Source: Neobacillus niacini (lineage in GTDB: Bacteria; Bacillota; Bacilli; Bacillales; Cytobacillaceae). Taken from it: DNA of 64,000 nucleotides. The first letter of the stretch is position 1, and each line of letters begins with the position of its first letter. The stretch covers positions 318,001 to 382,000 of the forward strand of contig NZ_JAUSZN010000001.1 in the NCBI RefSeq assembly GCF_030817595.1, given 5' to 3'. The notes below the pieces were generated by a model. That model did not search any database, was not told the DNA's origin, and worked only from the letters and a program-made list of their open reading frames with translations. The translations under genes and the position numbers were made by a program. Shown piece after piece: positions 1 to 9,766 of this stretch.

Positions 1-24
1 AATTAAGATAGATTGAATGTTATC

Positions 25-74
25 AGATAGTGACAGTTCACCAATAATATAAATGCGTGAGCTGTCACTTATCT
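25..74. repeat. imperfect inverted repeat near the window start
   Basis: The arm AGATAGTGACAGTTCA at 25-40 is nearly the reverse complement of the arm at 58-74, with a 17-base spacer. No T-run follows the right arm on the plus strand, so it is not a convincing terminator. It could be an operator or the end of a feature that begins outside the window. Confidence 0.4.
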
Positions 75-434
75 TAATAATCTCGGGATGGATACACGTA
101 TCAAAAGCAGTTTTTCCCGATAGATGACATGGTGGAAAAGGCCTTACGTTATATGTTTTTCCAATATTGTAATACATATTAAGAATGTTGCAGGAAATGT
201 TAGTTGAAATTCAAGAAGATATTTCGTCACATAATTGACCTTCAACTCGTTTTATTTGTAGAACCTCTTCGAATTAACAACTTAGAGAAGAATGGGAGTG
301 GAAGAATCCAAGAATTGTAAAAGTAATATAAAGGATTGCTTTTTAAACTCACCTACTTATCATGATGATTTTGAGATAGATAGACGGCTAGTACCATTCT
401 ATATAAAAATGAAAAGTTCAAAGGGGAAAAAATC
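75..434. other. non-coding leader before the LysR gene
   Basis: No convincing gene is seen here. The stretch contains an ECF41-like promoter at 225-251. The 45 bases before that promoter resemble the bases before the promoter at 16203, so the similarity extends beyond the sigma boxes. A short AT-rich leader then runs to the LysR start. Confidence 0.4.
225..251 (+). promoter_or_regulatory. ECF41-type promoter, one mismatch
   Basis: CGTCACA at 225-231, then exactly 16 bases, then CGTT at 248-251. The published ECF41 promoter layout is TGTCACA-N16-CGTC (recalled, not looked up). The first base of the -35 box deviates. The next gene is the LysR regulator, about 185 bases downstream. That gene as the target is inference. 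Confidence 0.5.
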
Positions 435-1361
435 TTGGAAATGAGACAATTAGAATACTTCATGGCCTTATGTGAAGAGCTGCATTTTACAAAGACGGCT
501 GAAAAACTAAGAATTGGTCAACCTACTTTAAGCTATCAAATTAAAGCGCTAGAGGATGAACTGGGTGTTCGTTTATTTAATCGTTTAGGAAAAAAAATAA
601 CGATCACGGAAGCTGGCGAAATCCTCCTTAAACATTGCAAAATAGTGTTCACAAATTTAAAATTTGCCACGGAACAAATAGAGGATCTCCGAAAGGTAAA
701 AAAAGGTAAATTAGCGATAGGGGCACTTTCTGGTGACTTAAGTCTTATAGCCTCCAAGGTTTTGTTAGAGTTTCATGCTGAGTACCCTCACGTTCAGATC
801 CAGTTTTTCTCCATAGATGACCCGGTAGAAAAGCTAAAACATAACGAAATTGATTTGGCTCTAACCTTCATGCCAAGACCAGATGAGTGTTTTATCCAAA
901 TTCCTTTATACGAGGATGATTTCTATTTAGTCGCGAGAACGGATCTTGCTTGGTCTGAGAGAGACGAAATCGAGTTTTGTGAGATTCAGAATATTCCGCT
1001 AATATTAAATCCAATAGGTCATTGTTTTAGGGAATTATTTGTTGATGGGTGTCTATCTGCGGGGTTTGTCCTCCACCCTATCATTGAATCAACTGATACA
1101 AAGGCGATATTGGATCTAGTCGAGGATGGGGTAGGGGCTTCCATTATATCTGGTACGCTCTTTTCGCTGGAAAATACAGCGGGTTTAAAGGCTATCAAAA
1201 TAACAAATCCAGCTATCATCAAGGAAGTGTCTATTGTCCATCATAAACAAAAATATATTGGAACTGCTGCAAAGGGTTTTATCGAAATATTAGTGAATTT
1301 TATAAATGAGAATAAGGCATTAGAGGACAGCTATAAAGAAACACAGTTATCCCAAGCTTGA
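435..1361 (+). CDS. LysR-family transcriptional regulator
   Basis: A 308-residue protein of standard LysR length. Residues 1-60 form the winged helix-turn-helix, with the typical opening RQLEYFMALCEELHFTKTAE, the SYQIKALEDELGVRLFNR recognition segment and the linker ITEAG. Residues about 90-300 form the periplasmic-binding-fold effector domain. The start is TTG at 435, placed after AAGGGGAAA at 421-429; ATG at 441 is an alternative. LysR proteins usually control an adjacent divergent gene, but no such gene is seen to the left in this window. An ECF41-like promoter lies upstream. Neither effector nor target can be named. Confidence 0.85.
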   Translation: MEMRQLEYFMALCEELHFTKTAEKLRIGQPTLSYQIKALEDELGVRLFNRLGKKITITEAGEILLKHCKIVFTNLKFATEQIEDLRKVKKGKLAIGALSGDLSLIASKVLLEFHAEYPHVQIQFFSIDDPVEKLKHNEIDLALTFMPRPDECFIQIPLYEDDFYLVARTDLAWSERDEIEFCEIQNIPLILNPIGHCFRELFVDGCLSAGFVLHPIIESTDTKAILDLVEDGVGASIISGTLFSLENTAGLKAIKITNPAIIKEVSIVHHKQKYIGTAAKGFIEILVNFINENKALEDSYKETQLSQA

Positions 1362-1485
1362 CAATAAAACCCGGCAAAAAGTTTGGCTGAATAGGAAACT
1401 GCCCACTATAATTCACATGATTATCATGCCTGGGATGCATAAGATGCTGATCCAATCATATTGAGCTGCAGAACGAAATCACGTT

Positions 1486-1635
1486 ATGATGATTTTATAT
1501 TTATTACATACAGAAGAAAATAACGGCTTGGTAGACTCAGGTACTATTACGCCTATGTTAAAAAGAATGCAGGACCAAGAATTAGCCATTCGTGATGGTC
1601 TGGAGAGGATGAAAAAGCGGTTTTTGTTTGCTTGA
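1486..1635 (+). CDS. small unidentified ORF, possible gene remnant
   Basis: A 49-codon frame beginning MMILYLLHTEENNGL and ending MKKRFLFA. The amino-acid composition looks like real protein (a charged amphipathic C-terminal half), but no ribosome site is visible and no family is recognised. It may be the 3' end of a larger lost gene. The surrounding 1362-1689 region contains nothing else that I can support. Confidence 0.25.
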   Translation: MMILYLLHTEENNGLVDSGTITPMLKRMQDQELAIRDGLERMKKRFLFA

Positions 1636-1689
1636 CTAACAAAAGGTACTAAAAGCCATGCATACTTATATATCAAAAATAACGAAACA

Positions 1690-1731
1690 AAAAGAACCTA
1701 TTTGCAGCCGGAGTGCAAATAGGTTCTTTTT
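1690..1731. terminator. bidirectional rho-independent terminator
   Basis: A perfect 17-bp stem, with arms around AGAACCTATTTGCA and its reverse complement, a 7-base loop, and A-run/T-run flanks on both sides. It abuts the stop codon of the ohr gene on the minus strand and so probably ends that transcript. Confidence 0.85.
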
Positions 1732-1733
1732 TA

Positions 1734-2150
1734 CTATTCTACTGTTGTTTCTAATGAAACCTCAATGTTCCCTCTTGTTGCTTTTGAATATGGGCAGAAC
1801 TCATGAGCTTCTTTCACTAATTGTTCGCCTACTTCTTGAGAAACACCATTAATATGTGCATGTAGAACTACACCGATTTTAAACCCATCGTCCACTCCGT
1901 CTTTCAATAAACTTACTGCCGCTGTAACAGATGACTCAATTTTGTGTTTGTTTTTTCTGGCAATCAGATTTAAAGCCCCATCGAAACAAGCTGAGTAACC
2001 TGCTGCGAATAGTTGTTCAGGATTTGAGCCTTCTTTCTTGTTGTTTGGTGACGGCATAACAAGATTCAAATCAATGATTCCATCGTCTGATTTTACTCTT
2101 CCTTGACGTCCACCTTGTGTTGTTGCTCTTGATGTAAATAGCAATGACAT
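1734..2150 (-). CDS. ohr: organic hydroperoxide resistance protein (Ohr/OsmC family)
   Basis: This 138-residue protein has the normal Ohr length. It is a cytoplasmic thiol peroxidase that reduces organic hydroperoxides, using a reactive cysteine recycled by lipoylated proteins or dithiols. The two conserved cysteines are visible: C55 in GYSACFDGAL and C119 in HEFCPYSKATRGN. The arginine at 19 or nearby may be the catalytic partner. The gene is monocistronic, ends directly at a strong hairpin and has the ribosome site GAGGTGA. No adjacent OhrR regulator is seen. It lies next to the ECF41 sigma factor on the same strand, which fits a peroxide/electrophile theme, but no ECF41 site directly precedes it. 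Confidence 0.93.
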   Translation of the reverse strand: MSLLFTSRATTQGGRQGRVKSDDGIIDLNLVMPSPNNKKEGSNPEQLFAAGYSACFDGALNLIARKNKHKIESSVTAAVSLLKDGVDDGFKIGVVLHAHINGVSQEVGEQLVKEAHEFCPYSKATRGNIEVSLETTVE

Positions 2151-2411
2151 ATAATCACCTCATAAATAATATTTCAAAATTAAAAGTTGATATGCTTAAA
2201 CGGCCATTTACTAGTCCTTTAAGTTATTAAGGTATTCGTAAGATAATGGAAGGTGTTCAGCCCCTGCTATTACTATTCCATTGGGCTTACAATTGTTCCA
2301 TTCAGATATATTTCATTTAATAGTATCTCTTTGTGTGTATTATGTAAAAAATTATTTCATTTTCCTACATGTTTCAGCTTGTCTGGGTCTCGTTAAAATA
2401 TATGTTGCCAA

Positions 2412-3214
2412 TCATTTTATTTCGACATGAATCATCCCGCCTGTGTGAATACGTCCTTTGGAACGAAGAATAAGAGCGGGTTGTCCATTAGTTTGACTGA
2501 TTTCAAAATCTGATATTCCCTCAATCATTGGTGCCTGACGTACAGGGCCAAACAGAAACGTTTCAACATGATCTCGTGTTTCAATTGATTCACCAGCGGC
2601 CAATACTTTGCCACCTCCATTTGAGACCAGTACAACAATTTGATCATAGATACGACCTGATTTTGTTTCCCTTGTTTGATTGCTTTTATTAAATAGTTAA
2701 CTATTTCTTGAGAAACGGCTTCAGAATGAACTACCTCTTCAGAACTAATCCCCATCTTTGCACTTGCACGGCTGTATATTTTGCGGCAATTGATATCGCT
2801 TTTTCCTATTATTTCTGCTATCTCATGATATTCAAAGCTAAGTGCTACACGAAGGACAAAAACGACACGTTCCGGAGGTGTAAGCTTTTGAGCTAGCACA
2901 AGTATCCCGTAAGACAATTGATCATCACGGACGACCGAGTCAATTGTATCTTCTTCAGAATTAAGAAGGGGCTCTGGAAGCCATTCTCCAAAATATTGTT
3001 CGTGCTTCTTGCGAGCTGTTTTTTGTAAATCCCGACATCGATTCGTTACCATTTTACAAAGATAAGCTTTAGGTTCACCCAACTTCTCCGGCGGTACGTC
3101 ATATAATTTTAAAAAAACGTCATGTACAACATCTTCCGCGTCTGAAACCGATCCTGTCATTTGGTACGCGAGTTTAAACAACAACATTTTATATTTTTCG
3201 TACAGTTCTTGCAT
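2412..3214 (-). pseudogene. sigJ: ECF41/SigJ-type RNA polymerase sigma factor, frameshifted
   Basis: The first about 195 codons encode sigma-70 region 2 (QELYEKYKMLLFKLAYQMTG, then DAEDVVHDVFLKLY) and region 4 (LTPPERVVFVLRVALSFEY, then EIAEIIG). Around position 2660 a one-base frameshift sends the frame into 35 unrelated codons. The correct continuation is in another frame (2412 to about 2655). It carries the VSNGGGKV motif, the counterpart of the conserved DGGGK/R motif of the ECF41 SnoaL-like extension, and ends GRIHTGGMIHVEIK. Restored length would be about 267 residues, normal for the group. ECF41 factors have no membrane anti-sigma factor; the fused C-terminal domain controls activity. 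The gene has its own ECF41-like promoter (3273-3299), consistent with autoregulation. The lesion could be genuine or a sequencing error. Confidence 0.82.
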
Positions 3215-3272
3215 ATTTTCACTTCCATTCTATGTCTACCATTCACTAATTCGTAGCAGGGGCTATAAATAT

Positions 3273-3299
3273 AACGAGATAAGAAGCAATTTTGTGACA
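3273..3299 (-). promoter_or_regulatory. ECF41-type promoter of the sigma factor gene
   Basis: Reading the minus strand: TGTCACA (3299-3293), 16 bases, CGTT (3276-3273), then an AT-rich stretch. It sits 59 bases upstream of the sigma start codon at 3214. Its position before the sigma gene on the opposite strand to the other seven sites indicates autoregulation. Confidence 0.75.
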
Positions 3300-3474
3300 T
3301 ATTAAAATATTCTTCCTCAAATAAATTGACGGCTTGTCACAGAACGGAGCACTGATTTCTCGAGTATTCGGGAGGAATAGACAAAAATTATGTTAAGTAT
3401 TTCCATTGCCTCAGATTCAAGTTAATTTCATACGAGGTTTCTGTTTAAAAGTTAGTCCAAATTTATGGATAATT

Positions 3475-3501
3475 AGTCACAAAAATGGCCTTTAAATCGT
3501 T
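3475..3501 (+). promoter_or_regulatory. ECF41-type promoter, one mismatch
   Basis: AGTCACA at 3475-3481, exactly 16 bases, then CGTT at 3498-3501. It is followed by the CCTCTTCGA segment also seen after the sites at 225 and 16203. It lies about 60 bases before the ABC permease gene. The first -35 base deviates. A further TGTCACA at 3335-3341 has no CGTT at the right distance. Confidence 0.5.
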
Positions 3502-3559
3502 AAGTTTGTAAATCCTCTTCGATTATTCGGAAACTCGACAAGCTGGAGCATGTTAGGGT

Positions 3560-5808
3560 ATGGGGTTTCACAAAAAAAGAACCCATTGGTGGTGGATGAT
3601 GAAGCTTGTTAGATTCGTTACATATTATTTACTAGGGGTTATTTCGATTATTTGCGTGAGTGTTTTTACGCAATATATTTCTACTATAAGAATACCCGAA
3701 TCGCCAGGATATTTTGAGCAATTATACGACTTCTTTGTAAGCTTGTTCTGGCCAGAGTCATGGATTTATATAAAGGATGGTTCCGCCAGTGGGGCTCGAT
3801 GATGGAGATTATGTGGCCTGCCTTTATCTATTCGACGCAAATCCTGGTGGGTGCACTCGCATTAGGTTTCGGTGTTGCTATCTTCTTTGCCTTAGGATCA
3901 ACTTTTTTACCTAAAGTAGTGCTTCGTCCAATTAAAAGAATTCTCGATTTGCTAGAGTCGATTCCGGACATGATTGTAGCTACGCTCTTACAAGTATTGG
4001 CGATAGCCATATTCAAAGCAACCGGAATAACGATTTTCGAAGTAGGCAGTTTTAAGGAAAAGGCTTATTTAGCGCCAATTATTACATTGTCCATCCTGCC
4101 AGGGGTGTCGATGTTCAAAATATTGCAGCTTATGATTGAGGAAGAATTCTTGAAGGTGTATGTTACCTTTGTAAAAAGCAAAGGAATAAGAAAATTCGAC
4201 ATCTTGATTAAGCATATCATCAAAAACATCATGCCGATTTCGTTTCATCATATGAAAATTATTATTTGGGGAGCACTATCCAGTCAATTTATTATCGAAC
4301 GGATTTTTAATGTTCACGGACTAACCTACTTCCTGCTAGATGCCTTTAAACCGATGATGGTTTTCGTCGCCCTTACGCTGATTTTTACCCCCTTTTATTT
4401 TTTCTTTCAGCTAATTGATTCCTGGCTGAAGGAGGAGAATACACTGTCTTACGAGACAAGAACAAGGGATTGGAGTCTCAGTAGTTTAGTGGTAGGGATA
4501 AAGATGTATATAGAAAATATTGTTTTTACGATTAAATCTATCAATCTGCGAAAACTATCGCCATTACGTCCGATTCTCAACGTCCTTATCGCATTCGGGA
4601 CACACTTGAAAAATTGGAAATTTACAGTGGGAATCTTATTTTTTATTGTCACGATTGGCTACAGCATCATCTATTCGGTTACTACCGATAATCATGTCGA
4701 TCAAGTCCGCCTCCATTATGCGGAAGACGGCGTAACGCTGATCAGTGCGATGCCGCATGCGCCGACAAAACCATTTTTCTTTGGGTCTGACAAACTTGGT
4801 TATAGCCTTTTTGATCAATTAGTCATTGGCGCAAAATATACCTTAATTTTTGCCTTATTAATTGCTTTACTACGTGTGGTCGGCGGACTGCTATTTGGGG
4901 TAATTTACGCTTTTCACCTCAAACCACGGACCCAGAATTGGCTTGGCAAGTTAATTGACTCTATTCACTTCCTGCCATTAAGTCTAATAGCCTACCTTCT
5001 GTTGGCACCGATCTTACTGCCAGTGCTAGATGGATACGGCTATGTCTTTACCTTTACTTTTACAGAACGAATCCTTTTAGAAATGTTGATTTTAACGATT
5101 TTGGTGGTTCCATTAACCACTGTTTTATTAGGAAAAGAGATACAGCGCGTTATGGATAATGAATTCATTGCAAGCGCAAAAGTATTAGGAGGAAGTAGAT
5201 TCCATTTATTCTGCCGTCATGTTTTCCCGCACATCGGCCCACGATTAACCATCTTGTTTGGGCAGCAGTTTATTCAAGTTCTACTAATCTTTATTCATTT
5301 AGGGATTTTCAAATTTTTCTTTGGCGGGACAAAACTCTCCTTTGATCCAATGGCAGCCGATCCGCCAATGTCGATAACCAATGAATGGTCAGGATTAGTA
5401 GGTGAAATCGGCCGAATTGCTCTAAGCTCAGGACAATTTTGGTATCTGTGGATTTTAGCTGCCTTTATGTTTGCGATCTTCGCAATGCAGCTGATTATTC
5501 AAGGTGTCAAAGAAGTCCAGCAAGCAAAGGTTGGGGTTTTATATAAAGTACCAAAAGCCCGTCGTAAAAATGCTCCTTCAAAAACAAAAGAAGTGCAAAG
5601 TTTCAAAACAAGGCTTCAAAAGAATCGAACGGAGTTTTTAAAACGTAGGACTGTGGTAAAGCTCATCCGTGATTGGAGGAATCAGCAGGCTAGATTAAAA
5701 ATGCTAAAACGTAAAAACCGCTCAATTGAGCGGTTTTATTTACTCATCAGAAGTTATCGTAAATACTGCTTTAAACCCAAATCTGTGTGGGTTAAGTTGG
5801 GCTTTTAG
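3560..5808 (+). pseudogene. fused DppB/DppC-type ABC transporter permease, frameshifted
   Basis: Two binding-protein-dependent permease domains lie in one chain. An N-terminal piece (3560-3802) has the signature first membrane helix. The frame then shifts by one in the overlap 3760-3802, and a 682-codon frame continues to 5808. That frame has a first permease half (residues 1-240, EAA-like loop near FVKSKGIRKFDIL), a linker, and a second half (from about residue 290; second EAA-like loop IASAKVLGGSRFHLFCRH). The peptide/nickel transporter family normally uses two separate permeases; here they are joined. No ATPase or binding protein is adjacent. The basic C-terminal tail runs through a hairpin at 5714-5737, so the original stop may have been lost. 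The frame break may be genuine or a sequencing error. Confidence 0.72.
5714..5742 (+). terminator. terminator-like hairpin inside the permease 3' end
   Basis: AAAACCGCTC and GAGCGGTTTT pair perfectly around a 4-base loop, followed by ATTTACT. It looks like a rho-independent terminator yet is read as codons of the permease frame, which ends 66 bases later. Confidence 0.6.
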
Positions 5809-5926
5809 TGGATGATACCTTAGGAAACGAAAAACCCGCGAGACGACTAGAGGATCAGATTAGAAGAAAGTATATTTTGTATAAATAGGGGATAACTAAA
5901 TTAACATAGTCGTGAAGGTAGGACAA

Positions 5927-7441
5927 ATGATGGTATTGTTTGGAAACACACAACAAAATAACGAAGGTAAAACCAATTTAAATCTTTCTGCCGAAAATAT
6001 GGATAAAAATATTGGAAAAAATATTCTAGAGAATGAGGAAACGTTTAAAAAGATATTTAATCGTAGTTCGGATATAATGTTTCGCGAAATTAAGATTCAA
6101 GGCAAAACGAAGCTTATCTTGATTTATGTTGACGGGATGGTAAATACAGATATTGTCATTTCTAACATTTTAGAACCATTGATGTACGCTGGCCTGCCGC
6201 AAGGTCTTGGGGCGGTTGATAGTGTTTCCGAGATGTTGGAGCAGGATAGATTTACGGTGTTACAAACGAAGAAGGTCTCCAGCGTAAATGATATATCTGA
6301 ATCTATTTTAAAAGGGAATCTTGCTTTATTTATCGACGGGGAAAGTATTGCTTTACTAGCTGATGTTAAAAAAATTGAGACCCGAAGTATACAAGAGTCT
6401 TCCTTAGAGCCAGCCCTTCGCGGATCAAGAGAAAGTTTTACCGAGAACCTGCGAACGAATACGACGTTGATCCGCCGGATTATTGCATCCCCTAACCTGA
6501 AAGTTGAAGAATTAAAAATCGGAAAACTGACGAGAACCGATGTAGCTGTTGTCTATATTGAAGGAGTTGCTTCAATATCTGTCCTCGATGAAGTCGTTAA
6601 TCGAATTAAAAAAATTCAAATGGATGGGGTACTTGAATCGGGAATTATCGAGGAATCCATTGAAGAAAACCATTTTTCTCCCTTTCCCCAAATCATGAAC
6701 AGTGAGCGTCCAGATGTTGTTGCCGCTGGATTGATTGAGGGGAGAGTGGCGATATTAACCAACGGATCCCCAGTGGCACTTGTCGCTCCCATGACGTTTT
6801 GGGGTGGGGTACAGGCACCAGACGATTACCATCAACGATTCTTGTTTGTAACGATGATTCGATGGGTCCGCTATATCTTTACCATCTTTTCGGTTCTTTT
6901 ACCATCCTTGTATATTGCATTAACCAACTTTCATCCTGAAATGGTTCCGCCCAATCTAATGTTGAATATTGCAGCACTGCGGGAAAGAGCACCGTTTCCG
7001 ACGATGATTGAATTATTATTAATGGAGTTCATGTTTGAAGGCTTGCAGGAAGCTGGAATTCGTTTGCCAAAACAAATAGGTCCTCTTGTAAGTATAGTTG
7101 GGGCATTAGTCATTGGGGAATCAGCCGTCAGTGCCGGAATCATTTCCGCACCTATTGTCATTGTCGTATCGGCAGCCGGAATTGCATCGTTTATTATTCC
7201 TCGATATAGCTTCGGTTTCCCCTTGCGTATGTTAAGATTCCCTTTACTTATCTTGTCTGGAATATTTGGCCTTTTGGGAACAGCGATTGGGATTTGTACG
7301 ATTTTCATTCACTTGCTTCATCTTCATTCATTTGGGACTCCTTACCTTTCCCCGGTGGCTCCGCTTAACAAGCGTGGGCTTAAGGATGTGTTGTTAAGAT
7401 GGCCACGAAGGCTTGCAAAAAATGAGAGGGATCAACCATGA
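5927..7441 (+). CDS. GerA-family spore germinant receptor subunit A
   Basis: About 504 residues, the usual size for GerAA-type subunits. The hydrophilic N-terminal half (to about residue 290) is followed by several membrane segments. Family hallmarks are visible: QGLGAVDSVSEML, the segment RGSRESFTENLRTNTTLIRR, and PFPTMIELLLMEFMFEGLQE. It forms part of the inner-membrane germinant receptor of the spore. A GTG at 5912 is also possible, but ATG 5927 (or 5930) is better placed after the AAGGTAGG ribosome site at 5915-5922. The stop overlaps the start of the GerC gene (ATGA), indicating translational coupling. Germinant specificity cannot be read from the sequence. Confidence 0.9.
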   Translation: MMVLFGNTQQNNEGKTNLNLSAENMDKNIGKNILENEETFKKIFNRSSDIMFREIKIQGKTKLILIYVDGMVNTDIVISNILEPLMYAGLPQGLGAVDSVSEMLEQDRFTVLQTKKVSSVNDISESILKGNLALFIDGESIALLADVKKIETRSIQESSLEPALRGSRESFTENLRTNTTLIRRIIASPNLKVEELKIGKLTRTDVAVVYIEGVASISVLDEVVNRIKKIQMDGVLESGIIEESIEENHFSPFPQIMNSERPDVVAAGLIEGRVAILTNGSPVALVAPMTFWGGVQAPDDYHQRFLFVTMIRWVRYIFTIFSVLLPSLYIALTNFHPEMVPPNLMLNIAALRERAPFPTMIELLLMEFMFEGLQEAGIRLPKQIGPLVSIVGALVIGESAVSAGIISAPIVIVVSAAGIASFIIPRYSFGFPLRMLRFPLLILSGIFGLLGTAIGICTIFIHLLHLHSFGTPYLSPVAPLNKRGLKDVLLRWPRRLAKNERDQP

Positions 7442-8589
7442 TGCGTACTGCTAAACTTTGTTTACTATTTCTATTACCTCTTTGGCTCACAACCGGCTGC
7501 TGGAACCTTAAGGAACCGGATCAACTCTCATTTGTCACAGGAAATGGACTAGATTTGACAGAAGACGGGAAATTGGAAGCGAGTACTCTTGTAGTTGTAC
7601 CAACGGGGGTTGCTGGTGGCGGACAAATCAGTGGGGGAGGAAAGAAAGAAAGCTTTCATGTGATAAGTGCTACTGGTGCTAACGTTACAGAGGCGATTGT
7701 GAAGATTCAAGCAAAACTATCGCGAGTTGTATTCCAAGGGCATCGAGATATCGTCCTTGTCGGACAAAAATTGGCAAAACAGGGAATGGGTGAAACATTC
7801 GATCCGTTCATTCGGAATGCCCAATCACATATAGTTTCATTAGTATTTGTGGTGAAAAATGGAAATCCAAAAGACGTCTTTTCAAATGAGCCAATGTTTG
7901 AGCCGAACATTTCAATAGCACTTGAGAAGGAGCAAAAAGCATTAGGCTTCAAACCGTATCTATCCCGTGAGTTTATTGCGGATGTAATGAGTGATGGAAT
8001 ACAGCCTCTATTACCGGCAGTTAGTTTAAATTCCACAAAACACTTTAGTTATTCTGGATTTGCCATTCTAAACAAAGACGATGGTGTGAAATTGGTGGGA
8101 TTCTTAAATAGGAAAGATTCATATTATGCAGCTTGGATGACTGACAGACTAACAAGTCTCACACTCACTTCATTTGTTCCCAAAGGGGATGGAAACGTTA
8201 GTTTAAGGTTAGAAAAATTGGGTCGGCGGATTCGGGTGAAAAAAGTCGATGAGCGAATTCAAATTAGCGTCCATCTTAAAGGAGAAGGAACCATCATGGA
8301 AAACAATACAAACCTAGACCCATCTAAACGAAAGGATCTTTTGCTCATACAAGATGAACTTAGTCATAAGACACAGAAATCTGTACAACTACTTGTCAAA
8401 AAAGTTCAAAAGAAATACAAAATTGACATCTTCGGGTTTGGTGAAAGTGTACATCAACAATATCCTCAAAAGTGGAAAACGTTAAAGAAAAATTGGACCA
8501 AGATATTTCCTACTGTTGATGTTTCGGTCAAAGTAGACCTTCAAATCAATGATCCGGGTATAACCAATTCGTCTTTGAATAAGCCTTAA
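7438..8589 (+). CDS. GerC-family germination lipoprotein
   Basis: A 383-residue lipoprotein subunit of a Ger(x)ABC receptor. The signal peptide ends in a lipobox (LTTGCWNLKEPDQLSFVTG), and the sequence CWN..E directly after the cysteine is typical of GerC proteins. The body contains the family segment LSRVVFQGHRDIVLVGQ. It begins within the stop codon of the GerA gene. The protein is anchored to the outer face of the spore inner membrane and is needed for receptor function. Confidence 0.92.
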   Translation: MMRTAKLCLLFLLPLWLTTGCWNLKEPDQLSFVTGNGLDLTEDGKLEASTLVVVPTGVAGGGQISGGGKKESFHVISATGANVTEAIVKIQAKLSRVVFQGHRDIVLVGQKLAKQGMGETFDPFIRNAQSHIVSLVFVVKNGNPKDVFSNEPMFEPNISIALEKEQKALGFKPYLSREFIADVMSDGIQPLLPAVSLNSTKHFSYSGFAILNKDDGVKLVGFLNRKDSYYAAWMTDRLTSLTLTSFVPKGDGNVSLRLEKLGRRIRVKKVDERIQISVHLKGEGTIMENNTNLDPSKRKDLLLIQDELSHKTQKSVQLLVKKVQKKYKIDIFGFGESVHQQYPQKWKTLKKNWTKIFPTVDVSVKVDLQINDPGITNSSLNKP

Positions 8590-8643
8590 ATTTCATTCAG
8601 GCTGCTAGCTGTTGATTTTCTATAAGGAGTGGGCAAAAAATCT

Positions 8644-9720
8644 ATGAAGCTTTCAGGAACGCAACTGGTGTGGATCATGGTAACGACTGAAATAGCAGCA
8701 ATGCTCGGATTAAGAATTACGCCAGCAATCCAAGTGGCGAAACAGGATGCGTGGCTTTCTATGATAGTTGGGGGTATTATAGGTGTAGCTTTAACCTTTT
8801 TGGTTGTTCATCTATGTATTCTCCACCCCAACCAAACATTGTTTCAATTTAGCCAAGCACTGTTAGGTAAATGGTTAGGAAGATTGATTGTCCTTCCATA
8901 TTTGGTTTCCTGGTATATTCTAACTGCTGTGTTACTGCGTGCCTTTGCAGATTTTATCCATCTTATACTTCTAAACAAAACTCCACTGTGGATAATCATA
9001 CTTCTTTTAATAGGTTTAGTGACTTATTTGTCCTATTCTTCAGGCATAACGGGAATTGGGCGATTTTGTGAACTGGTAGGGCCCATAATTATTTTAACGT
9101 TGATTGTGAGTTTCATTTTAATTGTACAAAACTTAGAAATGCATCATTTACTACCTTTCTATGCTGATTCCGAATGGATGAACATATTAAAGGGATCGAT
9201 TGCCCCTGCTTTTTGGTTCTCAGGTCAGTTCGTCTTATTGGTTATCGTTTCTTTTGTGCAAAACACCAAAAAGGTCCTTTCAAAATCCATCCTAGGCGTA
9301 GGAATTACTATTTTCATAATCGTTACTGCCACCCTTATTTCCCTGTTGGTCTTTGGGCCGAATTTATCAGCCAAATTAAGATTTCCTTATTTTTCCGCTG
9401 TTAGAACGATTGATATTTTAAATTTCATTCAAAACGCTGATCTCTTTGTCTTGTTTATTTTGGTCTTTGGGGTGATTGCCCAAGCTTCCCTTTATTTTTT
9501 TATTGCAAGCTATGAAATGGCAAATTGGATTAATGTGAAAGATTGGCGAAGAATTATATGGTTCAGCGCGCCTGCGATCGCTATTATCACTATTTTGATT
9601 CCTGGTGCATCAGCATTTACATTATTCGACGAATTTTGGACAACTGTGGTATTCCCAGTTTGTGGTATTGGTATCCCTCTTTTCTTATGGACCATTTCAG
9701 CGGTCAAAAAGAAAGCATAG
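8644..9720 (+). CDS. GerB-family germination permease-like subunit
   Basis: About 358 residues with roughly ten membrane helices, the GerAB/YndE type within the APC superfamily; it is the probable ligand-binding subunit. It opens with MKLSGTQLVWIMVTTEIA, which aligns with GerB starts. GTG at 8629 overlaps the AAGGAG ribosome site, so ATG 8644 is preferred despite long spacing. It is the last gene of the gerABC-type operon, followed by a terminator at 9735. Operon order is A-C-B, which is found in several Bacillaceae. Confidence 0.9.
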   Translation: MKLSGTQLVWIMVTTEIAAMLGLRITPAIQVAKQDAWLSMIVGGIIGVALTFLVVHLCILHPNQTLFQFSQALLGKWLGRLIVLPYLVSWYILTAVLLRAFADFIHLILLNKTPLWIIILLLIGLVTYLSYSSGITGIGRFCELVGPIIILTLIVSFILIVQNLEMHHLLPFYADSEWMNILKGSIAPAFWFSGQFVLLVIVSFVQNTKKVLSKSILGVGITIFIIVTATLISLLVFGPNLSAKLRFPYFSAVRTIDILNFIQNADLFVLFILVFGVIAQASLYFFIASYEMANWINVKDWRRIIWFSAPAIAIITILIPGASAFTLFDEFWTTVVFPVCGIGIPLFLWTISAVKKKA

Positions 9721-9734
9721 GAAAGGAAGGTTTG

Positions 9735-9766
9735 AAGAAGCTTATTTCAATGAGCTTCTTTTTGTT
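9735..9766 (+). terminator. terminator of the ger operon
   Basis: AAGAAGCT (9735-9742) pairs with AGCTTCTT (9753-9760) around a 10-base loop, followed by TTTGTTTTG. It begins 14 bases after the GerB stop codon. Confidence 0.8.

Noticed and set aside
3335..3362. TGTCACA followed by a CG-containing box, as a ninth ECF41 promoter
   Set aside because: The next CG lies 19 rather than 16 bases away and is not followed by TT or TC. It may be a decayed copy, so it was not listed as a promoter.
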